Program-made: the position numbers and the translations under genes | DNA from: Chrysemys picta bellii | Taxonomy: Eukaryota; Chordata; Testudines; Emydidae | Length of the DNA stretch: 64,000 nt | Assembly (NCBI RefSeq): GCF_011386835.1 | Contig: NC_088797.1 | Coordinates: forward strand, 35,897,583 to 35,961,582 | Direction of reading: 5' to 3' | Notes under the pieces: model-generated | The model's database searches: none | The model's input: only the letters and a program-made list of their open reading frames with translations | What the model was told of the DNA's origin: nothing | Shown here: positions 44,250 through 55,706 of the stretch, one piece after another | Position numbering within the stretch: the first letter of the stretch is position 1 | Layout of the letters: the number at the start of each line of letters is the position of its first letter

Positions 44250-47200
44250 ATGAGAAACATTCACAAAGCATCGGACACATCAGAAAAAGGCAGACAAATA
44301 AACAGTGACAAGTTTTTAAAGTGCTTGTACACAAATGCTAGAAGTCTAAATAATAAGATGGGTGAACTAGAGTGCCTCGTGATTAAGGAGGATATTGATA
44401 TAATAGGTATCACAGAAACCTGGTGGACTGAGGACAATCAATGCGACACAATCATTCTGGGGTAAAAAATATATCAGAAGGACAGAACAGGTCGTGTGGG
44501 GGTGGGGAGTGGCACTATATGTGAAAGAAAATGTAGAATCAAATGACGTAAAAATCTTAAGTGAATCCACATGTTCCATAGAATCTCTATGGATAGAAAT
44601 TTCATGCTCTAATAAGAATATAACATTAGGGATCTATTATTGACCACCTGACCAGGACAGTGATAGTGATGATGAAATGCTAAGGGAAATTAGAGAGGCT
44701 CTCAAAATTAAGAACTCAATAATAGTGGGGGATTTCAATTATCCCCATATTGACTGGGAACATGTCACCTCAGGATGAAATGCAGAGACAAAATTTCTCG
44801 ATACTTTAAATGACTGCTTCTTGGAGCAGCTGGTGCGGGAACCCACAAGGGGAGAGGCAACTCTAGATTTAGTCCTGAGTGGAGCGCAGGAGCTGGTCCA
44901 AGAGGTAACTATAACAGGACCGCTTGGAAATAGTGACCATGATATAGTAACATTTAACATCGCTGTGGTGGGAAGAACATCTCAACAGCCCAACACTGTG
45001 GTATTTAATTTCAAAAAGGGGAACTATGCAAAAATGAGGGGGTTAGTTAAACAGAAATGAAAAGGTACAGTGATTAAAGTGAAATTCCTGCAAGCTGCAT
45101 GGGCGCTTTTTAAAGACACCATAATAGAGGCCCAACTTCAATGTATACCCCAAATTAAGAAACACAGTAAAAGAACTAAAAAAGAGCCACCGTGGCTTAA
45201 CCATGTAAAAGAAGCAGTGAGAGATAAAAAGACTTCCTTTAAAAAGTGGAAGTCAAATCCTAGCAAGGTAAATAGAAAGCAGCATAAACACTGCCAAATT
45301 AAGTGTAAAAATGTAATAAGAAAAGCCAAAGAGGAGTTTGAAGAATGGCTAGCCAAAAACTCAAAAGGTAATAAAAAAATGTTTTTTAAGTACATCAGAA
45401 GCAGGAAACCTGCTAAACAACCAGTGGGGCCCCTCAATGATCGAGATAGAAAAGTAGCGCTTAAAGACGATAAAGAATTAGTTTAGTTTCTCTGCAATGA
45501 CTTTGCTTCAGTCTTCACGGCTGAGGATGTTAGGGAGATTCCCAAACCTGAGCCAGCTTTTGTAAGTGACAAATCTGAGGAACTGTCACAGATTGAAGTG
45601 TCACTAGAGGAGGTTTTGGAATTAATTGATAAACTTAACATTAACAAGTCACCGGGACCAGATGGCATTCACCCAAGAGGTCTGAAAGAACTCAAATCTG
45701 AAATTACGGAATTAACAACTAGGGTTTGTAACATGTCCTTTAAATCGGTTTCTGTACCCAATGACTGGAAGATAACTAATGTAATGCCAATATTTAAAAA
45801 GGCCTCTAGAGGTGATCCCAGCAATTACAGACCGGTAAGTCTAACATCAGTACCGGGCAAATTAGTTGAAACAATAGTAAAGAATAAAAAATTGTCAGAC
45901 ACATAGAAGAACATAAATTGTTGGGCAAAAGTCAACGTGGTTTCTCTAAAGGGAAATCGTGTCTTACTAATCTATTAGAGTTCTTTGAAGGGGTCAACAA
46001 ACATGTGGACAAGGGGGATCCAGTGGATATAGTGTACTTAGATTTCCAGAAAGCCTTTGACAAGGTCCCTCACCAAAGGCTCTTATATAAATTAAGTTGT
46101 CATGGGATAAAAGGGAAGGTCCTTTCATGGATTGAGAACTGGTTAAAAGACAGGGAACAAAGGGTAGGAATTAATGGTAAATTCTCAGAATGGAGAGGGG
46201 TAACTAGTGGTGTTCCCCAAGGGTCAGTCCTAGGACCATTCCTATTCAACTTATTCATAAATGATCTGGAGAAAAGGGTAAAAAATGAAGTGGCAAAGAT
46301 TGAAGATGACACTGAACTGCTCACGATAGTTAAGACCAAAGCAGACTGTGAAGCACTTCAAAAAGATCTCACAAAACTAAGTGATTGGGCAACAAAATGG
46401 CAAATGAAATTTAATGTGGATAAATGTAAAGTAATGCATGTGACAGTGTATCCCATAAGGGGCAAGTTATTCAGACCCTGGGTCTGTGTTGCAACAGACG
46501 GGAGTGTCTGGATCAGCAAGACAGGGTGCTGGAGTCCTGAGCTGGCAGGGAAAACAGGAATAGAAGTAGTCTTCATACATTGGGTGGCAGCTCCCAAGGG
46601 GGCTTCTGTGATCCAACCCGTCACAATGCACATTGGAAAAAATAACCCCAACTATACATACAATATGATGGGGGCTAATTTAGCTACAACAAATCAGGAA
46701 AAAGATCTTGGAATCATCAAGGATAGTTCTCTGAAGATGTCCACGCAATGTGCAGAGGCGGTCAAAAAAGCAAACAGGATGTTAGGAATCATTCAAAAGG
46801 GGATAGAGACTAAGACAGAGAATATATTATTGCCCTTATATAAATTGATGGTACACCCACATCTTGAATACTGCGTACAGATGCGGTCTCCTCATCTCAA
46901 AAAAGGTATACTGTTAGTAGAAAAGGTTCAGAGAAGGGCAACTAAAATGATTAGGAGTTTGGAAAGGGTCCCATATGAGAAGAGATTAAAGAGGCTAGGA
47001 CTTTTCAGCTTGGAAGAGAGGAGACTAAGGGGGGATATGATAGAGGTATATAAAATTATGAGTGATGTGGAGAAAGTAGATAAGGAAAAGTTATTTACTT
47101 ATTCCCATAATACAACAACTAGGGGTCACCAAATGAAATTAATAGGCAGCAGGTGTAAAACAAATAAAAGGAAGTTCTTCTTCACGCAGCACACAGTCAA

Positions 47201-47306
47201 CTTGTGGAACTCCTTATCTAAGGAGGTTGTGAAGGCTAGGACTATAACAGCGTTTAAAAGAGAACTGGATACATTCATGGAGGTTAAGTCCATTAATGGC
47301 TATTAG
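44250..47306 (+). pseudogene. CR1 ORF2 (endonuclease-reverse transcriptase), decayed
   Basis: The product would nick target DNA and reverse transcribe CR1 RNA. The frame switches near 44465 and 45905, and in-frame stops occur at about 44642, 44776, 45058 and 45484. The first two fit CGA-to-TGA CpG decay. Visible in order: LYTNARSLNNKM and DIIGITETWW (endonuclease N and E blocks), IIVGDFNYPHIDWE, NSDHDIVTF (SDH block), NKSPGPDGIHPRGLKEL, IFKKASRGDPSNYRPVS, and [17 protein letters not shown]. The last long frame (45918-47306, 462 codons) holds IVYLDFQKAFDKVPH (catalytic D at its residue 42) and IEDDTELL in place of FADDT, with both aspartates kept. It also has a 64-codon in-frame foreign segment (about residues 174-237) and ends VKSINGY. 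Confidence 0.5.
46439..46625 (+). mobile_element. Small solo LTR (187 bp) inside CR1 ORF2
   Basis: It starts TGTGACAGTGTATCCC and ends CAACCCGTCACA, so the ends are TGTGAC...GTCACA inverted repeats. ATGCA flanks it (46434-46438 and 46626-46630), a 5-bp duplication as for Gypsy-type and some ERV LTRs. LTR plus duplication is 192 bp, exactly 64 codons, and the inserted strand has no stop in the host frame, so the CR1 frame stays open. Its size suits a miniature (TRIM-like) LTR. No internal region or second LTR is present. Confidence 0.5.
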
Positions 47307-47500
47307 CCACGATGGGTAAGGAATTGGTGTCCCTAGACTCTCTTTGTCAGAGGGTGGAGATGGATAGCAGGAGAGAGATCACTTGATCACTACCTGTTAG
47401 GTTCACTCCCTCTGGGGCACCTGGCATTTTCCACTGTTGGTAGACAGGATACTGGGCTCGATGGACCTTTGGTCTGACCCAGTACGGCCGTTCTTATGAA

Positions 47501-48547
47501 TATGAGACAAAGTCCTAAGTGAAACTAAACTCAGGTTTTGAAGCAAGACTCTTGCTAGTGTAACCATCCTGTTATCTCTAATAAATAGTCAATTTATGAA
47601 TATTGCCAACAATTAACTGCTACTCAGAATAGCTGCCTCTGCTGGCAGAAATGGAGAATTTAGAATGAGGAGTCTCAGGATAACCTTAAAATGGAACTAG
47701 TGCTGGATCGGTTGTCAGCAGCACCAGGAGAGATCTTGAACCTGATACTATAGGCTGCACTATGCATTGAACTCAATATGGTCTCTAGCGGAGTTCCTTG
47801 CATAGACAGGCTAAGGATCAGGTCCTTTCTCTGGAGAAATCCTGTAGTATTGTCATGTAGCGTGGATTAACGGCACAAAACAACCATTCGAGAACAAAGA
47901 AAAAGACAATGGACTATAGAACAAAAATGAGAAACTAGATCATTAGAAGCATGTTAGAGTTTAGGGCACTATGCAGTGGGCACAAGAAGGGCACTATGCA
48001 GCCAGAGAGGTTTCTTTCACAGACTTGATACTATAGTTTTTCATTTTGTATCCTAGGTCTTTTTTTCCCCTCTTCCCAATTGTAAGGCATTTTTCAAAAT
48101 TAGAGAGATGGTGTTTGTATCAGTTCAGACTGCATCAGGATTTCTACTATAAATTCCTGTTTCAGAAAGGATTGCCTTGTTTGTTTTGATTTCTAACATT
48201 AAAAAAAAATCATATAGGTAGAAACTTGATGTCCTGGCTCCCAGCCCAGGAACACTTTAAAAAAATGTTTAAAAACAAGAATCCTTTTGACTTGCTTTAA
48301 ATTATAAGAATGTGCAAACACTGAGGTTTACAAATAAAAATAAAATGTTTGAGGTCCTTATTCATAATCTGGTGTATGCCTTTTGCATAAAAATAAAGGC
48401 AAAGTAAATAGTCAAAGCTATGCACAGTAACTCTCTAACTGTTTAATGCAGACACACGAAACCACTCTAAGAATCGATATTATAGATCGTACTCCTAGTG
48501 TCTGAAGGTGAGCCAAGATGGGAAGGCAGCTTTGTGCATGGAATGCC
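47501..48547. other. No recognisable gene
   Basis: AT-rich unique-looking sequence. Confidence 0.5.
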
Positions 48548-48561
48548 TATTCTCCATTGTA

Positions 48562-48673
48562 GAGACGGGATGGGTGAGGTAATATCTTTTATTGAGGTTG
48601 GTCCAATAAAAGATATTACCTCACTCACCTTGTCTCTCTAATATCCTGGGACCAACACGGCTACAACATTACA
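48562..48673. mobile_element. Hairpin-bearing short retroposon with 14-bp duplication
   Basis: TATTCTCCATTGTA flanks it exactly (48548-48561 and 48674-48687). Arms GTGAGGTAATATCTTTTATT (48574-48593) and AATAAAAGATATTACCTCAC (48605-48624) are perfect reverse complements; with the adjoining G/C pair they span 21 bp and leave a 9-nt loop. The right end reads CCTGGGACCAACACGGCTAC. Same family as 25541-25662. Confidence 0.5.
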
Positions 48674-48687
48674 TATTCTCCATTGTA

Positions 48688-49920
48688 TCATTCCACCTCT
48701 CCCCACCCCCCAACACTACAGGCATTCCAACACAAAGTGTGCCCCACCTCTGATAAGGGGTGGGAAGTGGGAGAATGTTTGGTATTAGTGCCCAGCAGTG
48801 GATGCCATACACCACAGCTCTTGCAAGAGACATGTCTGCAGATCACATGGGAGTGAGAACCAGGAGGTAGCATGGAGATAAGGGACTTCTGAATTGATTT
48901 CTTAAGGTCTGCATACATCTTCTGAGATCTGCTGGGTTACATTCCCTTCTCACAAGCTTGGTATGGATATGGGACCATAGGAAGATACATTTGTATCCCA
49001 GTTACTCGAGACACAAAAACTGACTATGTTTGTATGAGAAAGGTATTTATAAAGCTGTATCTCCTTATGGCCTATACTCATTTACTACATATAAGACCAT
49101 ATAGATTCATATGAGGGGTATCTGATAGCTAGTGGCTTGGGAGCAGAAGTGGAGTAGCGTATTCCAGTTTGCACACATAGTTATTAAAAAAAATTGAATG
49201 CATTGTATTTTATGCATTGTGGGTGAAATTCACCATGAGGACCAGCACATGGCCCATGCACCATTGAAGTACAGGGCTTAAATGGAACTTAAGTGGGCCA
49301 AGGGCTTGTGCTAGGGTGAACTTCACCATCTGTGTATTATATGCATTGTAATTTAAACATGCTTTAATATGTGTGTATTTGAAAAAAAACTCCAAGAGGA
49401 AGTTGAATTAACTTTGTTCCATTTATGATATTCTGTGTGTCACTGACTTTAGCTTCCAATATTTGCCAAATTCCAATCTACCTGGAATTTAAAATAAAGA
49501 AAAAAAAAGAGTGGCATGAATAAATAATTCCATAATCAGATTGGTTGGCTAGTGTTCTAAAGGGACAGATTCAACTTTGCTGTGTGGTTCAAGCAGATTA
49601 AACTGCTGAGCTGTATTCTATACTGGCCCTATCTCGTTCCAGACCTCATGAAACAGAAATCCCTTCAGTAGTCTTTCGTAATAAATAATTTCAGGGCTGT
49701 TGTTTAATAAGATATTTTCACGCTTGGAGGATTTGAGGAATATACAGTAAATATGCCTTGTGCCTCATAATATCTCAGAGGAGCAAATACCTCAGCATCC
49801 TTTTAAATCTTGTCATGAATTTTTTTATGATGATAAACAAGCAACAAGGAATGTATCTTTTATACAGTTAAATCATAGTTACTACATAAACTTACTACCA
49901 CTGTTCAATATCTTAAAGAT
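48688..49920. other. No recognisable gene
   Basis: Mostly AT-rich. Short frames only. Confidence 0.5.
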
Positions 49921-50196
49921 CTGGTCTGCACTTAAAATTTAGGTTGACCATTGCTCAGGGCTCAGAAAAATCTCACACCTTGTTTGACGTAGTTAAGTTG
50001 ACTTAACCCCTCCCCCCCCATAGTGGACTCGGCTAGGTCAATGGAAGAATTCTTCTGCCGACCTCACTACCGCCTGTCGAATGGGTGGATTTTCTACAGC
50101 AACAGAAAAAACCCTTCCGCCATTGTAGCAAGTAACTAACGCTACAGCGGCATACCTGCAGCAGTGCCACTGTTGTATTATATTGTAGACATATAC
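49921..50196. mobile_element. MITE with TCTACACTTAA-like terminus
   Basis: Left end CTGGTCTGCACTTAAAATTT, then AGGTTGACC; right end TATATTGTAGACATATAC. It is related to the other MITEs with TCTACAC termini. Boundaries are approximate. Confidence 0.5.
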
Positions 50197-50440
50197 TAGC
50201 CCAGTGAGATCTAGTAGAGCACTAGCCTGGGAGTCAGGAGAACTGGGTTCCATTCCTGTCTCTGTCACTCATCTGTCTGATATTGGGCAAGTCACTTCAT
50301 CACTCTGTACCTCCATTTTCCTTCCCCTTTGTCTCATCTGCACAGATTGTAAATTCCTCAGGCCAAGGACAGTCTCTGTGTCTAGAACCTTTGGACCCAA
50401 TCTTGGTTGGGGCCTCTGTTATCCTCATACAAATCAATAT
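50197..50440 (+). mobile_element. MIR-like SINE
   Basis: GAGCACTAGCCTGGGAGTCA, GGAGAACTGGGTTCCATTCC and TATTGGGCAAGTCACTTCA match MIR head and core. The tail includes TTGGTTGGGGCCTCTG. Confidence 0.5.
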
Positions 50441-51491
50441 ATATAATAATCTAAAACAAACTTCCAGATTCTATCAAAGGGGCTGCTCAACCATTGTGAA
50501 GTATCATAACAAGATATTTGATATGTCTGCATTGTACTATTTAACAGTGTTTCATGTTGAGTCATCCACGCTAGGGAGCAGCTGAACCCTCTTCCATTTT
50601 GGAAGAAATATCATAATACATCATACTTCCTCACCCATCCCCGGCGCCCCTACTTTCTTTTCTCACCTATTCTTTGCTAACAAAATTTGTGTGAAGCCTG
50701 GATATTTATTCCTTTCTTACCTCCTCCTGCTGTTTATTCATCACTTGAAGTCATAAACTTCTCTTTTTGACATCTCTATTGGTAGAGTTCTGAAAATGAT
50801 TATAAATTCAAAAGCAGAGGATTATTACTTTGTATGGAGAATAAGCAAGAGGACCATATGAACTCCTAAATTGAGATAGTGCACATGCAAAAATCCCTAG
50901 AAATAACAATTTATTATTTGTAGTGCAGTAATGCCTAGGGGCCTATTCCCATTGTGTTGGACACTGTAAATGTGATAAGGAATTATAAGATACCAAAGAT
51001 TATGTCATACAGGCAGAAACAGTTTTAAACAGAATGCCTTTCATGGTTTACCAGAAGGCATCAGGAGGGCTGTAATTATCATGTAAAAATTTACTCTAAA
51101 GAATAGATCCTTGTAATTCTTAGCTCTGTTAAATCATCAGGTCACTTTGCTGACAGGGCGCCTGGCATTTTTTTCTTTATAAGTCATCATTAACAGATAA
51201 AGTAAAACAAAATAACTTTATTCTGAAAAGCAAGAGCTGTGAAAAGCCCTGTGGTAATTTGGTGTAAGGAAATCACTCAGAATGGTCTCTTGGTTTGTAT
51301 TAGGCCTTTCCAAATGCAACAGTGAAGTGAACTAGTAGTGCAGGCCACTAGTGGTTTCCACAAACTACCTCAGAACATCTCGGCTTGTATGCTTCATTGT
51401 CTACTCTAAAGAACCCAATGAACAGAAGAAATATGGACAATTATTTTAAAAAATTTTACTTAGCCTAAGATGAAATGCTGTCTGTATAAAA
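50441..51491. other. No gene; one diverged repeat tail
   Basis: GTAATGCCTAGGGGCC (about 50929-50944) followed by GTGTTGGACACTGTA resembles the ancient tail seen at 595-640. Otherwise unremarkable. Confidence 0.5.
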
Positions 51492-51813
51492 GCTATATCT
51501 ACACTATGAGCTAGGGGTATGAGTCCCCTGCTTATTTACACATACTGGCAGGACTTCTCATCAAGATAGCATGAGTATAAATGGCAGTGTAGCCATGGTA
51601 GTAGCAGCAGAGGCATGGTTTAGCTGTGCTGAGTATGGCACCAGTTTCAGGTGTGTTTTTACTCAGCAGAAAAAAGGCATGCCCCTGCTGCCGCTCCCCG
51701 TGCTACTGCAGCTATTCTGCTACTTATCCTTGCACTAGCTCAGTGAGAACTTGCACCAATGTATGTACATGAGCAGGGGAAATCACACATCTAGCTCACA
51801 GTGTAGACATAGG
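51492..51813. mobile_element. MITE, about 320 bp, with long inverted termini
   Basis: GCTATATCTACACTATGAGC at the left and GCTCACAGTGTAGACATAGG at the right are imperfect reverse complements over more than 20 bp. The centre contains imperfectly paired phrases. Non-coding. Confidence 0.5.
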
Positions 51814-51984
51814 CTGAGAGAGCTTTATAAACAATAACTAGTTAATCTTCACAACACACCTATGGAGGAGGTCATTAGGTAACGTTATCCCGTTTGTAGA
51901 AAGAGGAGCAGAAGTTGAGCGCTAGGTGTTATTGTGACTGTTACATCCTCAAGATTCTCTTGGGAGTATGTCTAAGATATAATG

Positions 51985-52253
51985 TGTGATGGGGCTCCCT
52001 GGAACAAGGGGAGCACATACCGTCTGCACGATCCTATGGCACAGCGCAGCCTGCTTGCCCCCAGCCACCTCTGCTGGTCTGTGTGTGAGGGGACGGGGAG
52101 CATAGGCTTCTTCTGCAGTGACCAAGAGCACTAAGTGGGGAGTGTGACTGTGTCTGGCCTCTACACAGGGTGTATGTGAGGGAGAAGGCTTCTTATACCT
52201 TCCTCCCAAAACATGCTGCAACAGCCACGTGCAATCCATCTGGGAGTGATCTG
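51985..52253 (+). mobile_element. LTR-like fragment
   Basis: It starts TGTGATGGGGCTCC, similar to the LTR start at 35080 (TGTGACTGGGCTCC), then GC-rich non-coding sequence. No end or duplication was identified. The minus-strand frame at 51949-52437 (162 codons) crosses this and the following hAT and is not supported. Confidence 0.5.
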
Positions 52254-52261
52254 CCCTAGAC

Positions 52262-52605
52262 CAGGGGTTCTCAACCTTTTTCTTTCTGAGGACCCCCAAA
52301 CATGCTATAAAAATTCCACGGCCCAGCTGGGCCACAACTGTTTTTCTGCATATAAAAGCCAGGGCCAGCGCTAAGGGGTAGCAAGCAGGGCAATTGCCTG
52401 GGGCCCCCACAAATCCAAGTTGCTCAGGCTTTGACATCAGCCCTGAGAGGTCAGGCTTGGGGCCCCAGGCTGAAGTCCTGCGTAGTGGGGCTTCGGCTTT
52501 CTTCCCTAGGCCATAGCGAGTCTAACACCGGCCATGCCTGAAGGACCACCTGTAACCTGCTCATGGCCCCCCAGGGGGCCCTAGACCTCTGGTTGAGAAC
52601 CACTG
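52262..52605. mobile_element. hAT-type element, 344 bp, with 8-bp duplication
   Basis: CAGGGGTTCTCAACCTTTTT at the left and GGTTGAGAACCACTG at the right. Flanks CCCTAGAC (52254-52261) and CCCTAGAT (52606-52613), 7 of 8 identical. Its interior contains a block bounded by CAGGGCCAGCGCTAAGG (52360) and CTAACACCGGCCATG (ending 52536) that resembles the CAGGGCCGGC family, without a clear internal duplication. Confidence 0.5.
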
Positions 52606-52613
52606 CCCTAGAT

Positions 52614-53036
52614 CACAAAGGGGAATCGGTGGTATAGTGAGGACTAGACCTCTGTTATCACTGGATTCCTTAGTCCTGTGTTCTGAGCAGTAAACTGTGC
52701 CTCTCTCTTAATTAAATATTGTTGGTTATTCTGAAGAAGCAAATGACTTGGTCATTTGACCTCTCCAGCTCTAGAGCTGTATTTGGCTAACATTCCTCTA
52801 ACACCCACATATAAAACTCCCATTCATTAGGCAAAGAATTTCCAAACCACTGAGGGCAATGCAGTTTTTCAAAAATCTCTGTTCTCCCTCTTCTTTCAAC
52901 TATGTGATCCTTTCTCAGAAACATTCTCTCTGCAGGTCACTTTGACCATCCGTGGAGGAAAACAGAGATGTACATTAGAACTCTGTGGTAAGACTTTATG
53001 CTGAGTATAAGGTTAAATAGCAAAACATTCACTTTG
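52614..53036. other. No recognisable gene
   Basis: Unique-looking sequence. Confidence 0.5.
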
Positions 53037-53041
53037 GGTCG

Positions 53042-53473
53042 TGTAGTGAGGCGGTGTGGTTCCCCGCCACCCCTGAGAGAGACGAGTCCCTCCGGACACA
53101 AGAGTGGGTGGAGTCAGGAAGCTCTGAGCCAACTCTGGGACACAGTGGAGTCGGAGGGCCTGCGTCCTCCCTGCCACCCAACTCGCGGGTGGCAGTCTCC
53201 CCCTTTCCCAGGCCCTTTGGAGCCAAGGGCCTGGACTTGCTATTATATACTGTTGTTGCTCAGCCCCTGCCTGAAGGCCTGAGCACCTGACTCACCAGTG
53301 CCCCACCCTGACCTAGGGCCTGAGTTTACTGTTTATTTCTACCCTTACAAAGGCCGCAGAGGAAAACTCCCATGGCCAGAGTAATTCCCTGAAAGACCTA
53401 TTTCCAAATTTAGTGAGGCGGTGTGGTTCCCCGCCACCCTAGAGAGAGATGACCCCTGGCTAACCTCTCTACA
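53042..53473 (+). repeat. 5' LTR of the SCAN-Gag Gypsy element
   Basis: 432 bp with TGTAG...CTACA ends. TATTATATACTG at about 53240-53251 may be the TATA box. The phrase TAGTGAGGCGGTGTGGTTCC occurs twice within it (53044 and 53411), so the LTR carries an internal direct repeat about 367 bp apart. The final 168 bp match the 3' LTR fragment. Confidence 0.5.
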
Positions 53474-53553
53474 TGTGGTGCAGAATGCAAGCACGATCCC
53501 TTGACCCGTGTGAGAAGGGGGTCTAGTGCGGGGAACATACCTCAGAAAGAGCC

Positions 53554-54886
53554 ATGGATATGGACAAACTTATCAAGCTCCTGACCGAGAGCCAGGAATG
53601 GCAGCAGGCGGCCCAGCTCCAGCAGCAGCAGCAGCTCATCCAGCAGCTGGAAGCACAGCAGCAGCAGCTGATTCAGGACTTGGGGGTCAGAACCAGGAAC
53701 AACTTCAGCAATGGCTGCAGCAGCTGGCGATGGCACTGCCTTGCCCCGCGGAGCCCCAGGGGGAGACACGGCTGGGTCACCCCGCACCACGGCACCGGTG
53801 CGGCTGACCAAGATGGGACCCGATGACGACCCCGAAGTCTTTTTGGTAACTTTTGAAAGAGTGGCACTGGTTGCAGGGTGGGCCCCTGACCAATGGGCCA
53901 CTCTCTTGGCCCCGTACTTGACCGGGACAGCTCAAACAGTGTACAGAAGGCTGTCTACGGAGGATGCAAGGCACCATAGCTAGGTAAAGGCAGCAATCCT
54001 GGACTCCTTGGATGTCAGCCCGGAAACCTTTCGGCAGCAGTTCCAGAGCCAGACCTACCCCACAGGCACCAGACCCGGGTTGGTGGCCCAAGAGCTGAAG
54101 GAAGCGTGCAAGTGGTAGTTACAGCCAGAGGGGAGGACTGCGGACGAGGTCACAGAGCAAATTATTTTAGAACAGTTTGTACACATCCCGGCGCGAGGAA
54201 GGGCCTGGGTGCTTCTCCATCGGTCAGTGACGTTAGCTGCCACTGTCACATTGAGGGAAGACTTCCTCATGACCGAAGCGCCAGTGGGGCCAGCTCCCAG
54301 AGCACCCCCCCCAGGGCCAGAGCACCCTAACCCCAAAAAGAAAGGGGGGACTCAGATGGAAGTGTGGAGTCTCCCCAGGGGCAAGAGGCTCACTTGGGGC
54401 TTTGGGCTGGACGCCCCCAAATCCTACCTCGACAAGGATCTGCACCCCCCCCCCGCCGAGTATCCCAAGGACCAATGGAGTCCCCCCAGGGCCCCGATGG
54501 GAGCCTCCACCCGGGTTGGTCGCCCAGAACTTGGGCCCTGTTTTTTATGCAGGAAATATGGACACTTGCAGCGTGACTGCACTGAGATGGACTGCAGCTT
54601 CGGCCACATCTGTGCGGGAGAGACCCGGGCCTGGCTGCCACAGGTTCCCAAGATCATGGTTCCGGTAGTTGTCGGGGACCACCCAACCCTGGCTCTGATC
54701 GATTTGGGCTGTGGCCAGACGCTAATCCATCAGACTTTGGGGCCCAGGGCCGACCCCCGCCTGAGGACGATCAGGCTACAATGCCTCCACAGCGACATGT
54801 GGCCATACACCAGTGCCCGGGTCCCACTAAAGGTGGCTGGGGTCACACAACGGATGGTCATTGGTCTGGCTCCTCGACTAGCCTAC
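53554..54886 (+). pseudogene. Gag with SCAN-like domain, zinc knuckle and protease start
   Basis: Starts MDMDKLIKLLTESQEW, followed by a Gln-rich segment (about residues 22-42) likely to form a coiled coil. Two frameshifts fall around 53685 and 53745. The frame then continues from 53711 phase with only two stops (53981 and 54116, both TAG). Between about 53990 and 54230 is a SCAN-like block: [50 protein letters not shown] domains of vertebrate zinc-finger proteins derive from a Gypsy capsid of this type (established). A CCHC knuckle, [14 protein letters not shown], lies near 54538-54580. A retropepsin-like [12 protein letters not shown] follows near 54689-54724, with DLG in place of DS/TG, so the protease is probably inactive. 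The frame is cut by the LTR at 54887. Confidence 0.5.
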
Positions 54887-55164
54887 TGTAGGGAGCCAGG
54901 GTGGCTGCCCTCCGAACCTGAGGGTAAAGGGCCTTTCCCTCAGCCTGAGTGGGCAGGGCCAGCCCAAGCTCGCTCCACCCCCCGGAAGGGGAGGGGTGGA
55001 ACAGGAAGTATAAAGGGCGGGGCCCTTAGCTCAGTGAGGGCAGCACCAGGGAGGGAGGCAGACGCAGACCGCGGGCTGCTCCCTTCAGACCCTGCTGCCA
55101 CGCCAGGGGAGGCCCTGGACCAGTGGAGACCTCACCTGGAGGACGGACTGGGGCTGCCAGGACT

Positions 55165-55310
55165 GCCCGCGGCCGAGTACCCAGAGGAACTGGAGGAGCC
55201 GGAGGGGGAGCTGGAGCTGCCAGCCGCCGAGTACCCAGAAGAGCTGGAGGAGCCTGAGCCTGAGGGGGAGCTGGAGCTGCCAGCAGCGGACTACCCCGAC
55301 GCACCGGCGG
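55165..55310. repeat. Tandem repeat, units about 51-57 bp, within the LTR
   Basis: Two full units and a partial third, each containing GAGTACCCAGARGARCTGGA and GAGCTGGAGCTGCCAGC. In the overlapping frame it reads as Glu/Leu/Pro-rich repeats, but the frame has no independent support. Confidence 0.5.
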
Positions 55311-55500
55311 GACCAGAGGGATTCGGACGAGCAATCGGGTAGGAAGTAGCCCAGGGACAGAGCTGCACAGTGGTGAGTCTGTATTGCGGAAAGACCCCGC
55401 TGATCCAGTGGCGGGACCCTCGTCCTACCACTGTCAGGGCCCTGGGCTGGAACGCAGTGGTGTAGGGCAGGCCTGCGTTCCCCTACCCGGCCAGGCCACG

Positions 55501-55586
55501 TCATGACCTTTGCCGGTGCTCCCCTGCCTGAGGGGCGCGCTACTGACCTTTGCCGGCGCTCCCCTGCCTGAGGGGCGCGCTACTGA
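55501..55586. repeat. Tandem duplication of about 41 bp within the LTR
   Basis: TGACCTTTGCCGGYGCTCCC followed by CTGCCTGAGGGGCGCGCTAC occurs twice in a row. Confidence 0.5.
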
Positions 55587-55706
55587 CTCTGGCTGGCGGC
55601 CGCCCCGCCGCTAATTCCCTGCTGACGGGGGCGTGACCCAGGCCGGCCAGTGACCTCACAGCTCCCCACTGCCCCCTAGCGGGTAGGTGGACCGACACCG
55701 ATCACA

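Larger units (their letters stand above)
42790..47500 (+). mobile_element. Nearly full-length CR1 LINE
   Basis: About 4.7 kb in plus orientation: a 5' UTR (about 42790-43217), ORF1 (43218-44108), a decayed ORF2 (from about 44250 to 47306) and a 3' UTR ending CGGCCGTTCTTATGAATATG. This order and length match a complete CR1. A 187-bp LTR plus its 5-bp duplication lies inside ORF2 (46439-46630). The 5' boundary is uncertain by some tens of bases. Confidence 0.5.
54887..55706 (+). mobile_element. Solo LTR, 820 bp, inserted in the Gypsy element
   Basis: Starts TGTAGGGAGCCAGGG and ends CACCGATCACA. CCTAC flanks it exactly (54882-54886 and 55707-55711). A TATA box (AAGTATAAAGGG, about 55007-55018) follows a GC-rich upstream part. 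It contains two tandem arrays, at about 55165-55310 and 55501-55586. The insertion splits the protease C-terminal block, whose two halves abut once the LTR and one duplicated pentamer are ignored. The 377-codon frame at 54209-55342 is a chimera of Gypsy and LTR sequence. Confidence 0.5.

Noticed and set aside
52360..52536. A separate hAT nested within the element at 52262
   Set aside because: The ends resemble the CAGGGCCGGC family, but the flanks ATAAAAGC and CCTGAAGG do not match, so it may be an integral part of the element.
54209..55342. Possible novel fusion protein with acidic repeats
   Set aside because: A chimera of decayed Gypsy gag-pol and an inserted LTR. The join is at a target-site duplication.
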